From a virus, in IMG/VR virus record IMGVR_UViG_3300043540_000925, positions 1-21,368 of that record: a DNA stretch of 21,368 nucleotides; one strand, 5' to 3'. Of this stretch, positions 1 through 7,084 are shown one piece after another; positions within the stretch are counted from its first letter, which is position 1; every line of letters starts with the position of its first letter. A program made the position numbers and the translations under genes. Under the pieces are notes generated by a model. That model was not told where the DNA came from. It saw nothing but the letters and a program-made list of their open reading frames with translations, and searched no databases.

Positions 1-900
1 GCCAAGCTCCGGGAGAGGAAGAAGGAAGTCCGGCTTGAAGACTACACGACCAGGGACATCTTCGACCTCCTGGACGAGATGCCGAAGACCGCGGTGGCCA
101 TTGCCTTTCTCCCCACTTACGCCGGGGGCTACGAGCGCATGTTCAAGCGCCTGGAAGAAATCTTCGCCTGGAACCGGCCGGCCTACGGGTTGATCGACGC
201 CGAACGCAAGGCCGCCATCCTGGAGAAGATGAAGGCCCGTGACTACCTCTACCTGGATGACCGGGTGGTGGAGGGCCTGCCGATGGTGGCGGTGGTGCGC
301 AAAGCCCGGATGAAGCCGGTTTACGTTTATTCCAACATGGAGGCCCTGCGCCGGGGAGTCCTGAAGCAGCAGCGGCACGAAGAGTTCGTGCCCTTCACCC
401 GCCTGTCCGATGACGATGCGATCACCCCGGAGTCCCAGTTGACCCTGACCCCCACCAGCAACCGGGTGGTGAACTACTACCGGGACGTGTACCTCTCCAA
501 GGGCGTAGGCATCCCGGCGGACGGCGAAGTCCCCCTAGTGGCCGCGGTGGACGGGAAAGTCTTCGGGTTCCTGATCTACTCCCGGATGCAGGGCGGCGGC
601 GATGTGTATCTGCTGGCCGACTTCGTGGTCAACTCCGGGCGCTATCGGCGCCTGGCCAAGCTCCTGGTTCTGGTGACCCAGACCAGGGAAGTCCGGAAAC
701 TGCTGGAAGAGAAGTTCCTGCTGGAAATCTCCAGGTGCCGCACCATGGTCTTCACCGACAAGCCGGTGTCCATGAAGTACCGGGGCCTTTACAAGCTGGC
801 CCGGCGGGACCCAGGCAAACTGGTGTATGAGACCGGGATGGGCATCCTGGATCTGAAAGAGGTGATCCCCTTATGGCTGAAGAAATACGAGAAGCCCTGA
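1..900 (+). CDS. Mom-like DNA-modification protein (putative antirestriction adenine methyltransferase family), 5' partial
   Basis: The reading frame is open from base 1, so the start lies outside the window and about 299 codons are visible. Near the left edge the motif AFLPTYAGGYERMFKRLEE resembles motif IV (xPPY) of N6-adenine methyltransferases with the first Pro replaced by Leu. The second half (VAAVDGKVFGFLIYSR, then YLLADFVVNSGRYRRLAKLLV, then KPVSMKYRGLYKL) has the strand-helix rhythm of a GNAT-like domain. It matches my memory of phage proteins annotated as putative antirestriction adenine methyltransferase, related to phage Mu Mom. Mom adds a carbamoylmethyl group to adenine in phage DNA and so blocks host restriction. 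The 3' end overlaps the next ParB-fold gene by 28 bases, so the two are translationally coupled. The family call is from memory of conserved motifs, and the chemistry here is inferred. Confidence 0.55.
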   Translation, partial: AKLRERKKEVRLEDYTTRDIFDLLDEMPKTAVAIAFLPTYAGGYERMFKRLEEIFAWNRPAYGLIDAERKAAILEKMKARDYLYLDDRVVEGLPMVAVVRKARMKPVYVYSNMEALRRGVLKQQRHEEFVPFTRLSDDDAITPESQLTLTPTSNRVVNYYRDVYLSKGVGIPADGEVPLVAAVDGKVFGFLIYSRMQGGGDVYLLADFVVNSGRYRRLAKLLVLVTQTREVRKLLEEKFLLEISRCRTMVFTDKPVSMKYRGLYKLARRDPGKLVYETGMGILDLKEVIPLWLKKYEKP

Positions 901-1667
901 ACCTGCTCAACGAGAAGCTGGCCGGGCTGTTTCCTTATCGCCTGGAACTGGCCGATCCTTCCGAGCTAAGGCTCCTAGAAAAGAACGCCCGCTTCATGAA
1001 GGCGGAGCAGTTCCAGAACCTGGTGGAGAACGTCAAGAAGGACGGCAACCTGTCCTCTCTGCCGCTTTGCTACCGGGAGAAAGACGGGAAGCTCCGGGTG
1101 CTCTCCGGCAACCACCGGGTCATGGCCGCCCGCCAGGCCGGGGTGGAGCAGGTCCTGGTGCTGATGATCGCCGACGAAAAGGACGTGGACGAGAGGCTGG
1201 CCATTCAGCTTTCCCACAACGCCATCGCCGGCCAGGACGACTTGGTCATCCTGAAGGAGCTGTGGGAGAGCATCAAGGACGTGCAGGCCCGGATGTACGC
1301 CGGGCTGGACTCCGACACCCTCAAGGCCCTCCAGGGCATCCAGTTTGCGGCCATCACCGAGCAGCGCCTGCGCTACAAGCTGACCAGCTTCCTGTTTCTC
1401 CCGGAAGAGCTGGAGGACCTGGATCAGCTATTGAAGGAGACCGCCGCGGCCTTTGCCGGGGATGCAGTGTACCTCGCGAATCTGAACACCTACGACGCCT
1501 TCTTCGAGCTCATCGTGCGCATCAAGAAACGTTGCCAGATCAAGAACTCTGCGGCGGCCTTTTTGAAGCTGATGGAGCTGGCCCGCATCGGGTTGGAGCA
1601 ACTGCAGGAGGAGGAAGCCCAGCAGCAAGGCGAAAGCTCCCAGGAGGCTTGCCATGGGCTGGGCTGA
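873..1667 (+). CDS. ParB/Srx-fold N-terminal domain protein
   Basis: 264 aa. Residues 25-110 form a ParB/sulfiredoxin-like domain, with LEKNARFMKAEQFQNLVENVKKDG followed by SGNHRVMAARQAG at 78-90, the G-x-x-R phosphate-binding signature of ParB N-domains. The rest is helical, without the central HTH or dimer domain of a partition ParB, and ends in a Glu/Gln-rich tail. Phage ParB-fold proteins of this type usually sit beside terminase or DNA-modification genes; proposed roles are nucleotide-binding, nuclease or kinase-like activities rather than segregation. An SD GAGGTG lies 9 bases upstream of the ATG, inside the preceding gene. The stop overlaps the next gene by 14 bases. Fold assignment is firm; the biochemical role is open. 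Confidence 0.8.
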   Translation: MAEEIREALNLLNEKLAGLFPYRLELADPSELRLLEKNARFMKAEQFQNLVENVKKDGNLSSLPLCYREKDGKLRVLSGNHRVMAARQAGVEQVLVLMIADEKDVDERLAIQLSHNAIAGQDDLVILKELWESIKDVQARMYAGLDSDTLKALQGIQFAAITEQRLRYKLTSFLFLPEELEDLDQLLKETAAAFAGDAVYLANLNTYDAFFELIVRIKKRCQIKNSAAAFLKLMELARIGLEQLQEEEAQQQGESSQEACHGLG

Positions 1668-2043
1668 AGCGTTGCTTCCCTACCGGGCCTCCGACGATCC
1701 CCAGGGCTTCCTGGGGGCGGCTCTGCTGGCCCAGGACCAGACCCTCTTTCGGCTGGCCGCCACCTGGCCCCGGGTCAAGAAGGTTCTTCCGCCCCCACCT
1801 GGACCGGGAGAGGAGATCGACCTGGATAAGGTTTGGGAGCAGGTCAAGGTCGATTTCGATGAGTGGGCCGAACTGGCACAAGTGAGCACCTTGGTCGCTA
1901 TCCGCGGGTTCCAGGTGTTGAAGAAAAACCTGATCATTTTTCCGCCCGATTACTTGTCCCATCAGGCAGAGGCGGTGCTCAAGAAAGAGGCGGCCGGGAG
2001 GTTCATGACCAAACTGGGCCTGAAACCGGGAGACTTGAAATGA
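1654..2043 (+). CDS. Uncharacterised protein between ParB and terminase nuclease genes
   Basis: 129 aa, not recognised. It is mostly helical, with a Pro-rich turn (LPPPPGPGEE) near residues 45-54 that separates two helical parts, and has no Cys cluster, signal peptide or membrane segment. The SD GGAGG lies 6 bases before the ATG. The gene overlaps ParB upstream by 14 bases and joins the terminase nuclease gene by an ATGA stop/start overlap. Its tight coupling to a terminase fragment makes a packaging or DNA-binding accessory possible, but no motif shows this. Confidence 0.6.
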   Translation: MGWAEALLPYRASDDPQGFLGAALLAQDQTLFRLAATWPRVKKVLPPPPGPGEEIDLDKVWEQVKVDFDEWAELAQVSTLVAIRGFQVLKKNLIIFPPDYLSHQAEAVLKKEAAGRFMTKLGLKPGDLK

Positions 2044-2546
2044 ACCATAACCTGGCAGTGTTTGCCTACCGGCCCGAAGGCGAGCTTTACCTGGGTGTCG
2101 ACTTCGGCTACCGCAATCCCTTTGCCTGCCTGTGGATTCAGCCCATCGATAAAGGCGAGCGGGTCCTGGTGCTGGATGAATACTACCAGCGCTACCGCAC
2201 CACCGCGGAGAATGGCCGGGCGCTCCTGCAACTGCACCAGGCATCCGGTTACGACCGGCTCACCGGCGCCTTCTGTGACCCCTCGGACCCGGAGAAACGG
2301 GCGGTGTTATCTGAAGTCCTGGGCCTTGAAGTCAAGGCGCCCCGCCGCAGCGTGGAGGCGGGGCAGGAACTGGTGCGTCGCTGGCTCAAGGTCCAGCCCG
2401 ACGGCTTTCCCGGCCTCCTGATCCACCATCGCTGTAAAAACCTGATCCGGGAGTTGACCGGATACCTGAAACACGAACCCGGCCAGGGTGAGCACCACGC
2501 GCTGGACGCCTTGAGATACTTCTTCTGCGGGTGGCTCAATGGCTGA
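2040..2546 (+). CDS. Terminase large subunit, stand-alone nuclease domain
   Basis: 168 aa. This is the RNase H-fold nuclease half of a phage large terminase, which cuts concatemeric DNA at the start and end of packaging. The catalytic acids are visible: D21 in LGVDFGYRNPF, D80 in AFCDPSDPEK and D156 in EHHALDALRY. A full large terminase is usually 400-600 aa; here the ATPase half is missing from this gene and is found 3.1 kb downstream (5656-6654). The start at 2040 is chosen for the ATGA overlap with the previous gene and because the domain begins at about residue 10. The frame stays open further upstream, but there it only shadows the 129-aa gene. The stop overlaps the TcmP start. Domain identity is strong; that it pairs with the downstream ATPase is inferred. 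Confidence 0.85.
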   Translation: MNHNLAVFAYRPEGELYLGVDFGYRNPFACLWIQPIDKGERVLVLDEYYQRYRTTAENGRALLQLHQASGYDRLTGAFCDPSDPEKRAVLSEVLGLEVKAPRRSVEAGQELVRRWLKVQPDGFPGLLIHHRCKNLIRELTGYLKHEPGQGEHHALDALRYFFCGWLNG

Positions 2547-3399
2547 GCAGAGCAAAATGAGAGTGCCCGGAGTGGTGAGAATGGCAACGGAATATAACGG
2601 CGTCGGAGCCTCGGAATATACCCGGTATAAGCAGCAGCACCTGAACCAGATTTTGCGGACTCATCTGCGCATCTGCTCGGGGATTCTCAAGGCGCACAAC
2701 GGCTGGGCCCATGAGCAATATCATTACTTCGACCTCAACGCCGGCCCCGGAATCTATATGCACGACGGCGAGATCATCAAGGGGAGCCCCCTGGTCTTCC
2801 TGGAAGAACAGAAGGCCATCGATATGAAGTGTCACGGCGTCTTCTTTGAAATCGATGATGGCCACCGGACCAGGCTGATCCACAATGTCGCCGACTATGC
2901 GGATAAGCCGGGGCTGTCGTTCGCTTTCCACGGGAACCATGAAAAGTTCCTGCCTTGCTATTTCCCTTTGCCGCAGAAGCGGGCGAAACGGGTGTTCGGC
3001 CTGGTCTACTCGGACCCCACCGGCTCGAACCCGCCCTTTGAGCTGTTGCAGAGCATGTTCGAGTGCAAGTGTTTTTCGACCTTGGATGTGCTGCTTTATT
3101 TCTCCGCCACTAATTACAAGCGCCAGTTGATGGCGCCGGCCTGTCCCCTGGCGGAGCGGCTCGATGAAGTCCTGGGCGGCACCAACAAGAAACACTGGAT
3201 CGTCCGCGAGCCTTACGGCAGGCATCAATGGACCTTCCTGATCGGGACCAACTGGACCAAGTTCCCGGAGTTCAAGCAAATCGGCTTCCACCGGATAGAC
3301 CGGCCCGAAGGGAAAAAGATTCTCGCCCGACTGAATTACACCAACATGGAGATGAGGACCAATGGAAATATCGGCCATCATCACGCGCCCTCCCTTTAA
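2539..3399 (+). CDS. tcmP: Three-Cys-motif partner protein TcmP
   Basis: 286 aa from the first ATG, which overlaps the terminase nuclease stop. The SD there is weak, and ATG 2581 (behind GGAGTGG, giving MATEYNGVG) is a realistic alternative closer to the usual family start. The fold looks like a Rossmann methyltransferase: motif I-like FDLNAGPG at 65-71, acidic FFEID at 102-106 after the next strand, and a motif IV-like YSDPTGSNPPF at 157-167. TcmP proteins are named for standing beside proteins with a CxxxCxxC motif, and exactly such a gene follows with a 38-base overlap. The function of the pair is not established. Family confidence is high; the methyltransferase activity is inferred from motifs. 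Confidence 0.85.
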   Translation: MAEQSKMRVPGVVRMATEYNGVGASEYTRYKQQHLNQILRTHLRICSGILKAHNGWAHEQYHYFDLNAGPGIYMHDGEIIKGSPLVFLEEQKAIDMKCHGVFFEIDDGHRTRLIHNVADYADKPGLSFAFHGNHEKFLPCYFPLPQKRAKRVFGLVYSDPTGSNPPFELLQSMFECKCFSTLDVLLYFSATNYKRQLMAPACPLAERLDEVLGGTNKKHWIVREPYGRHQWTFLIGTNWTKFPEFKQIGFHRIDRPEGKKILARLNYTNMEMRTNGNIGHHHAPSL

Positions 3400-4687
3400 C
3401 GAGCTTTTTACCATCAGCCCGGCGGTCCTGGAGAATATCAAGGTATCTATGACCGAAGGCGGCTATGACCAATCCCAGCCCATTGTCTTGTGGGAGGGAG
3501 AAAACGTGGTCATCGACGGTCATACCCGTCTGCAGGCCGCCAGCGAGGTGGGCCTGGAAGACATAACCGTCTTCTACAAAAGCTTCGCTAATGAAGACGA
3601 GGCCCTGGCTTATGCCATCCATAATCAGCGGAACCGGCGGAACCTGACGGATGCCGAAATCCTCCGGTGTATTGAAGCTCTGGACAGCCGGAAAGAGCGG
3701 GGTGGAGACCGGAAAAGCGAGGAGTTCCAGGAAAAATCAAAAGCGCAAGATTGCGCTTTTGAAAAACCGGAATCACCCAATAAGCGCAAAAAGAAGAATA
3801 ACGAGGATAAATCCGCCCAAAAAACCGCGGATATGATGGGCATTTCCACTCGCAAGGTGGAGCAGGCCCGAACGGTCCTGGAGCATGGCGTTGAGGAGGT
3901 CAAGGAAGCGGTGCAGGCGGGCACGATGAGCGTCAATAAAGCCTACCAATTGACCCAGGAATCCCGGCAGGCCAGGGATAAAGGCCGCTCGATCTTCAAC
4001 CGCACCCATGACAACATCGAATGGGCCTGCTGGACCTGGAACCCGGTCACCGGCTGCAAGCACGACTGTCCCTATTGTTACGCCCGGGACATCGCCGCCC
4101 GGTTTTATGGCAATAACAAGTTCGACCCGAAGTTCCATCCGGAGCGTCTGGGCGGACCCGCTAATACCAGGCCACCCCAAGACGGTGCGCCCATCGGCGA
4201 ACGCAATGTCTTTGTCTGTTCCATGGCGGACCTTTTCGGCGCCTGGGTGCCCCAGGAGTGGATCGATGCGGTGATGAAGGAGGTTAGAGAAGCGCCTCAA
4301 TGGAATTTTCTGTTTCTCACCAAGAATCCGGGACGCCTGGTGGGCATCGACTGGCCGCCCAACGCCTGGGTGGGAACCACGGTGGATTGCCAGGAGCGGG
4401 TAGCCGCGGCCGAGAGAGCCTTTGCCAGGATCAAGGCCACGGTCAAGTTCCTGTCCTGCGAACCGCTCTTGGGGGAGGTCAGGTTTCAAAACCTCAAGGT
4501 GTTCGACTGGATCATCATCGGTCCCCGCCGCGTCGGCAAGGAACACGAACAGCCGCAATGGGAATGGGTCGAATCCCTGCTGAATCAGGCCAGGGCCGCG
4601 GGTTTACAGGTTTACTTCAAACCACACCTGTCGGTGAGGCCGAGAGAATATCCTGAAAAAGGGTTCAGGGAGATTAGACATGGCTAA
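3362..4687 (+). CDS. ParB-fold / radical-SAM-like DUF5131 (phage Gp37/Gp68) fusion
   Basis: 441 aa. Residues 1-110 are a ParB/Srx-like domain (IDGHTRLQAA at 51-60). A charged linker (112-150) and an HTH-like stretch (SAQKTADMMGISTRKVEQA, about 151-169) follow. From about 218 on comes DUF5131: IEWACWTWNPVTGCKHDCPYCYAR contains the Cx3Cx2C triad C232, C236, C239 typical of radical SAM [4Fe-4S] binding, followed by FLFLTKNPGRL, WVGTTVD and FLSCEPLLGEV, all hallmarks of Gp37/Gp68. The usual GGESG loop reads GPRRVGK. It is the three-Cys partner of the overlapping TcmP gene. SD GAGG lies 5 bases before the start. The fusion suggests a DNA- or nucleotide-recognition head on a radical enzyme; the substrate is unknown. 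A 12-bp inverted repeat lies inside the linker. Confidence 0.85.
   Translation: MEISAIITRPPFNELFTISPAVLENIKVSMTEGGYDQSQPIVLWEGENVVIDGHTRLQAASEVGLEDITVFYKSFANEDEALAYAIHNQRNRRNLTDAEILRCIEALDSRKERGGDRKSEEFQEKSKAQDCAFEKPESPNKRKKKNNEDKSAQKTADMMGISTRKVEQARTVLEHGVEEVKEAVQAGTMSVNKAYQLTQESRQARDKGRSIFNRTHDNIEWACWTWNPVTGCKHDCPYCYARDIAARFYGNNKFDPKFHPERLGGPANTRPPQDGAPIGERNVFVCSMADLFGAWVPQEWIDAVMKEVREAPQWNFLFLTKNPGRLVGIDWPPNAWVGTTVDCQERVAAAERAFARIKATVKFLSCEPLLGEVRFQNLKVFDWIIIGPRRVGKEHEQPQWEWVESLLNQARAAGLQVYFKPHLSVRPREYPEKGFREIRHG
3737..3762. repeat. Perfect 12-bp inverted repeat inside the ParB-DUF5131 linker
   Basis: The arms are TCAAAAGCGCAA and TTGCGCTTTTGA, separated by GA. The palindrome is in frame and encodes part of the flexible linker (residues around KAQDCAFEK). 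An element this symmetric inside coding DNA may be an inserted palindromic repeat, an operator or an RNA hairpin. Confidence 0.75.
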
Positions 4688-4847
4688 ACCATGCCGCTGT
4701 TTTTGGGCCGATGAAGACGGCACCTGTGCCCGGGAGATGATTCCGGTCAAACAGGAAGGCTGCCCCCTCCATGCTTACCGGATCAACCCCATGACCGGGG
4801 AGAAGTGGGGGCCACTGGAAGGGCCGCCGGAGCGGAAGGAAGACTGA
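4680..4847 (+). CDS. Small four-Cys protein
   Basis: 55 aa, starting MAKPCRCFWADEDGTC. Four Cys (5, 7, 16, 28) and a His (31) could bind one metal ion. It overlaps the end of the ParB-DUF5131 gene by 8 bases and has GGGAG 8 bases upstream. Its stop is 8 bases before the next start, so it belongs to the same operon. The family is not recognised. The coupling and good SD support a real gene. Confidence 0.6.
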   Translation: MAKPCRCFWADEDGTCAREMIPVKQEGCPLHAYRINPMTGEKWGPLEGPPERKED

Positions 4848-4855
4848 GGTATCTT

Positions 4856-5383
4856 ATGACCGAGACTGGAAAAAAGACCATGATGCTGTCTAAGAAGGGG
4901 GAGTCTCAAGCCGGCCTCCCGGTGATCACCAAGGCCCGGCAGTCCCGCATCCGGCAGGTGCAGGAAATGAAGCTCTCGGGCTTCAGACCCGGAGAAATCG
5001 CCACCAAGCTGGGAATCAGCCGGCGCCAGGTGGACCGGGACCTCAAGGACGGCAAGGTCCTCAGCCGCCTCATGGCCCAGGAGTTTGACCAGGACAGTTT
5101 CCTGGGGGACAGCATCAAGTTTTGGCTGCAAATCCGCTGGAAATCCATGCGGGACAGCGAGATGTGCCAGGAGGAAAACGCCAGGATCGGCCACCGCAGA
5201 AATGCCATGACCGCCCAGGAAAAACTGGTGAAGGAACTGCAAGACTGCGGCCTGCTGGCCAAGGTGCCCGAGAGGCTCCTTCTGGGCCCGGACCTGCCCT
5301 TCGAAGACCCGGAGGTGCGGCAGGCCTACCTGGATTTCCTGATCCTGGCCCGGGAGCGGAGCGAAAAAAATCTCGACCTGTGA
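4856..5383 (+). CDS. HTH protein, probable terminase small subunit
   Basis: 175 aa from ATG 4856, behind GAGG at 4846-4849. Upstream in-frame starts would run through the preceding small gene. Residues 28-66 form an HTH (RIRQVQEMKLSGFRPGEIA, then LGISRRQVDRDLK), like the homeodomain-like DNA-binding head of many terminase small subunits, and the rest is helical, as in their oligomerisation region. Terminase small subunits recognise the packaging site and recruit the large subunit. The gene directly precedes the terminase ATPase half, the usual small-then-large order. A general HTH regulator remains possible because no motif is unique to the family. Confidence 0.55.
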   Translation: MTETGKKTMMLSKKGESQAGLPVITKARQSRIRQVQEMKLSGFRPGEIATKLGISRRQVDRDLKDGKVLSRLMAQEFDQDSFLGDSIKFWLQIRWKSMRDSEMCQEENARIGHRRNAMTAQEKLVKELQDCGLLAKVPERLLLGPDLPFEDPEVRQAYLDFLILARERSEKNLDL

Positions 5384-5655
5384 TTTTTTCGGCTATTTAC
5401 ATAAATGGATAGAATATTTCACAAAAACGTCGGTTCCCCACCTGACCCCCGAAAACGGGGACAGGTCCCCACCGCCCCCCATATTAGACCCACCTGGTTC
5501 CCACCGTTTCCGGGATGGCCGGATCCGGGGGCTAACCCTTTATTCGACTTAAAAAAATCGGGTGGCGTAAAGCCTCGCATTCATGCGAACACGCATCCAC
5601 CTTACCATTACTATTCGATCCGACTGATCCCGCCAAAGAGCGCCAGAAGCGGTGT
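5384..5655. other. 272-bp hairpin-rich spacer between the small terminase candidate and the terminase ATPase
   Basis: No credible gene was seen. Hairpin 1 (5440-5466) pairs ACCTG with CAGGT around CCCCG-AAAA-CGGGG. Hairpin 2 (5561-5601) pairs GGTGGCGT with ACG..CCACC and encloses TCGCAT-TC-ATGCGA. Neither has a long T-tract, so they look more like leader structures or sites for DNA-binding proteins than terminators. A packaging site or a leader for the ATPase gene would fit the position. Confidence 0.5.
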
Positions 5656-6654
5656 ATGCAACGCAAGTTCGTCCAACCTCTTTCGGGCTTTGGCATACAG
5701 GGTGCTACTGTGACCATGTCCCCGCAACCGGACAACCAACACGAAGCTGCCTCTCTGTCCATTGTCAACCCCCGGGCGGCCCTGGCCCTGGTGGAGCATT
5801 ACCGGAAGCACGGCTTCAAGGATTCTGGGGAGCTTCTGAAGTTCATCCAGGCCTTCTGGGGTTTGAGACTCCCCCGGGCCAAGGTCTGTCCCGAACATAC
5901 CCCGCCCGCCGAATACGTCACCGCCGCCTTTTTCGAGGAGGTGCAGAACTGCGTCTGCTGGGCCAACCGGGGCGGCGGCAAGACCTTGAACGGCGCCCTG
6001 GTGACCTGGCTGGACTCCGTGTTCAAGCCGGGCTGTGAAACCAAGATTTTGGGCGGCTCTCTGGAGCAGAGCCAGAAGATGTACGCCCATATCCAGGAGC
6101 GCTTCGCCACGCAATCTTTCATCCACCTGGTGGAGGGTGAGATGCTCAAGACTTTCACCAAGATGGCGGGCGGCGGCAGCATCCAGATCCTGACGGCCTC
6201 CAGCAAGAGTGTCAGGGGTCCGCACCCGCAAAAGCTCAAGTTGGACGAGGTGGACGAAATGGACCCCGAGCTGTACGAGGCAGCCCTGTTCATCCCGCAG
6301 ACGGCCCGGAACATCCAGGCCAGCATCCAGATTTACTCCACCATGCACAAGGCCTACGGCCTGATGAACCGGGTGATCACCGAAGCCGCGGAGAGCGGCT
6401 ACCGCATCTTCAAGTGGTGCATTTTTGACGTAATGGAGAAATGCATGGACCGGGATTGCGATGGCTGCGCCCTGTGGGAAGATTGCGGCGGCAGGGCCAG
6501 GGACGCCGACGGGTTCATCAGGATAGACGATGCCATCACCAAAAAACGCATGGCCTCCCGGGAGTCGTGGGAGGCGGAGGCTTTGTGCCTCATGCCCAGC
6601 CAGGAGGGACTTATCTATCGAGAGTTCGACCCTTCTATCCATGTAGTAAGCTGA
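5656..6654 (+). CDS. Terminase large subunit, ATPase domain only
   Basis: 332 aa from ATG 5656; ATG 5716 is an equally possible start because neither has a clear SD. It is the DNA-packaging motor ATPase. Walker A is ANRGGGKT (103-110), Walker B is LKLDEVDE (194-201), and a coupling-motif-like IYSTM follows. A Cys group (CMDRDCDGCALWEDC) sits in the last third. The protein stops at LIYREFDPSIHVVS, exactly where intact large terminases pass into the nuclease domain, which begins LYLGVDFG in the separate gene at 2040. No nuclease half was found downstream. The frame is open to about 5539 without an obvious start. Domain identity is strong; joint function with the upstream nuclease is inferred. 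Confidence 0.88.
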   Translation: MQRKFVQPLSGFGIQGATVTMSPQPDNQHEAASLSIVNPRAALALVEHYRKHGFKDSGELLKFIQAFWGLRLPRAKVCPEHTPPAEYVTAAFFEEVQNCVCWANRGGGKTLNGALVTWLDSVFKPGCETKILGGSLEQSQKMYAHIQERFATQSFIHLVEGEMLKTFTKMAGGGSIQILTASSKSVRGPHPQKLKLDEVDEMDPELYEAALFIPQTARNIQASIQIYSTMHKAYGLMNRVITEAAESGYRIFKWCIFDVMEKCMDRDCDGCALWEDCGGRARDADGFIRIDDAITKKRMASRESWEAEALCLMPSQEGLIYREFDPSIHVVS

Positions 6655-7080
6655 TCGTATTTAACACCATTACTTAAAGCCTATAAGTAACGGTCAAGAG
6701 AAGCCCTAATAATAGCGGGCAGTGGTGCAGTTTGGTTTTGTTACTAAAGTAACGTCAAACATTATATTGATAGTGAGAATGTTATAAAGGTATAAATAAT
6801 TGTATTTAGAACCATTTTACTGTCAAATAATTTTAACCATGTAACTTCTTATACGTATTACCAATAAGGAGCGAGAGTTGCTTAGCCAATGTGAGGGTAA
6901 AAATAACTGTCTTTCCGTGCTGTATTGATGGGTTAGTATTTATAAAAAAATAACGCCTAAAAGTAACTACTTAATCGCACTATGTTATTGCCTGGATATT
7001 TCTTTGTTATTTAGCCTACTTAGGCATACTGAGTGCATCTCTTCTTATTGAATCGCAACCAAAACCAAACCAAAAAGGAG
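6655..7080. other. AT-rich gene-free segment with AGTAAC/GTTACT repeats
   Basis: No ORF of note on either strand. Base composition changes abruptly from the GC-rich neighbour. The word AGTAAC occurs at 6686-6691, 6748-6753 and 6962-6967, with its inverse GTTACT at 6740-6745. Three small palindromes are built from it: TTACTT/AAGTAA (6670-6690), GTTACT-AA-AGTAAC (6740-6753) and AAGTA-AC-TACTT (6961-6972). A further GCCTA-CT-TAGGC lies at 7014-7025. Repeated short motifs in AT-rich DNA beside terminase genes would fit an origin, a packaging site or a regulator-binding cluster. Confidence 0.5.
6767..6796 (+). promoter_or_regulatory. Possible promoter in the AT-rich segment
   Basis: TTGATA (6767-6772) and TATAAA (6791-6796) are spaced by 18 bases, a reasonable sigma-70-type arrangement, and would transcribe into the structured non-coding region downstream. 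In AT-rich DNA such matches arise easily by chance. Confidence 0.3.
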
Positions 7081-7084
7081 GCCA

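Noticed and set aside
1863-2039. Upstream extension of the terminase nuclease frame, which might supply a missing part
   Set aside because: The extension only shadows the coupled 129-aa gene and shows no ATPase-linker similarity.
5653-5699. 7-bp inverted repeats (TGTATGC/GCATACA) as insertion-sequence ends
   Set aside because: No transposase, no target duplication, and the repeats lie within or beside the terminase ATPase reading frame.
5405-5713. Plus-strand frame through the spacer before the terminase ATPase
   Set aside because: Low-complexity Pro-rich product spanning two hairpins, no SD, overlaps the ATPase start.
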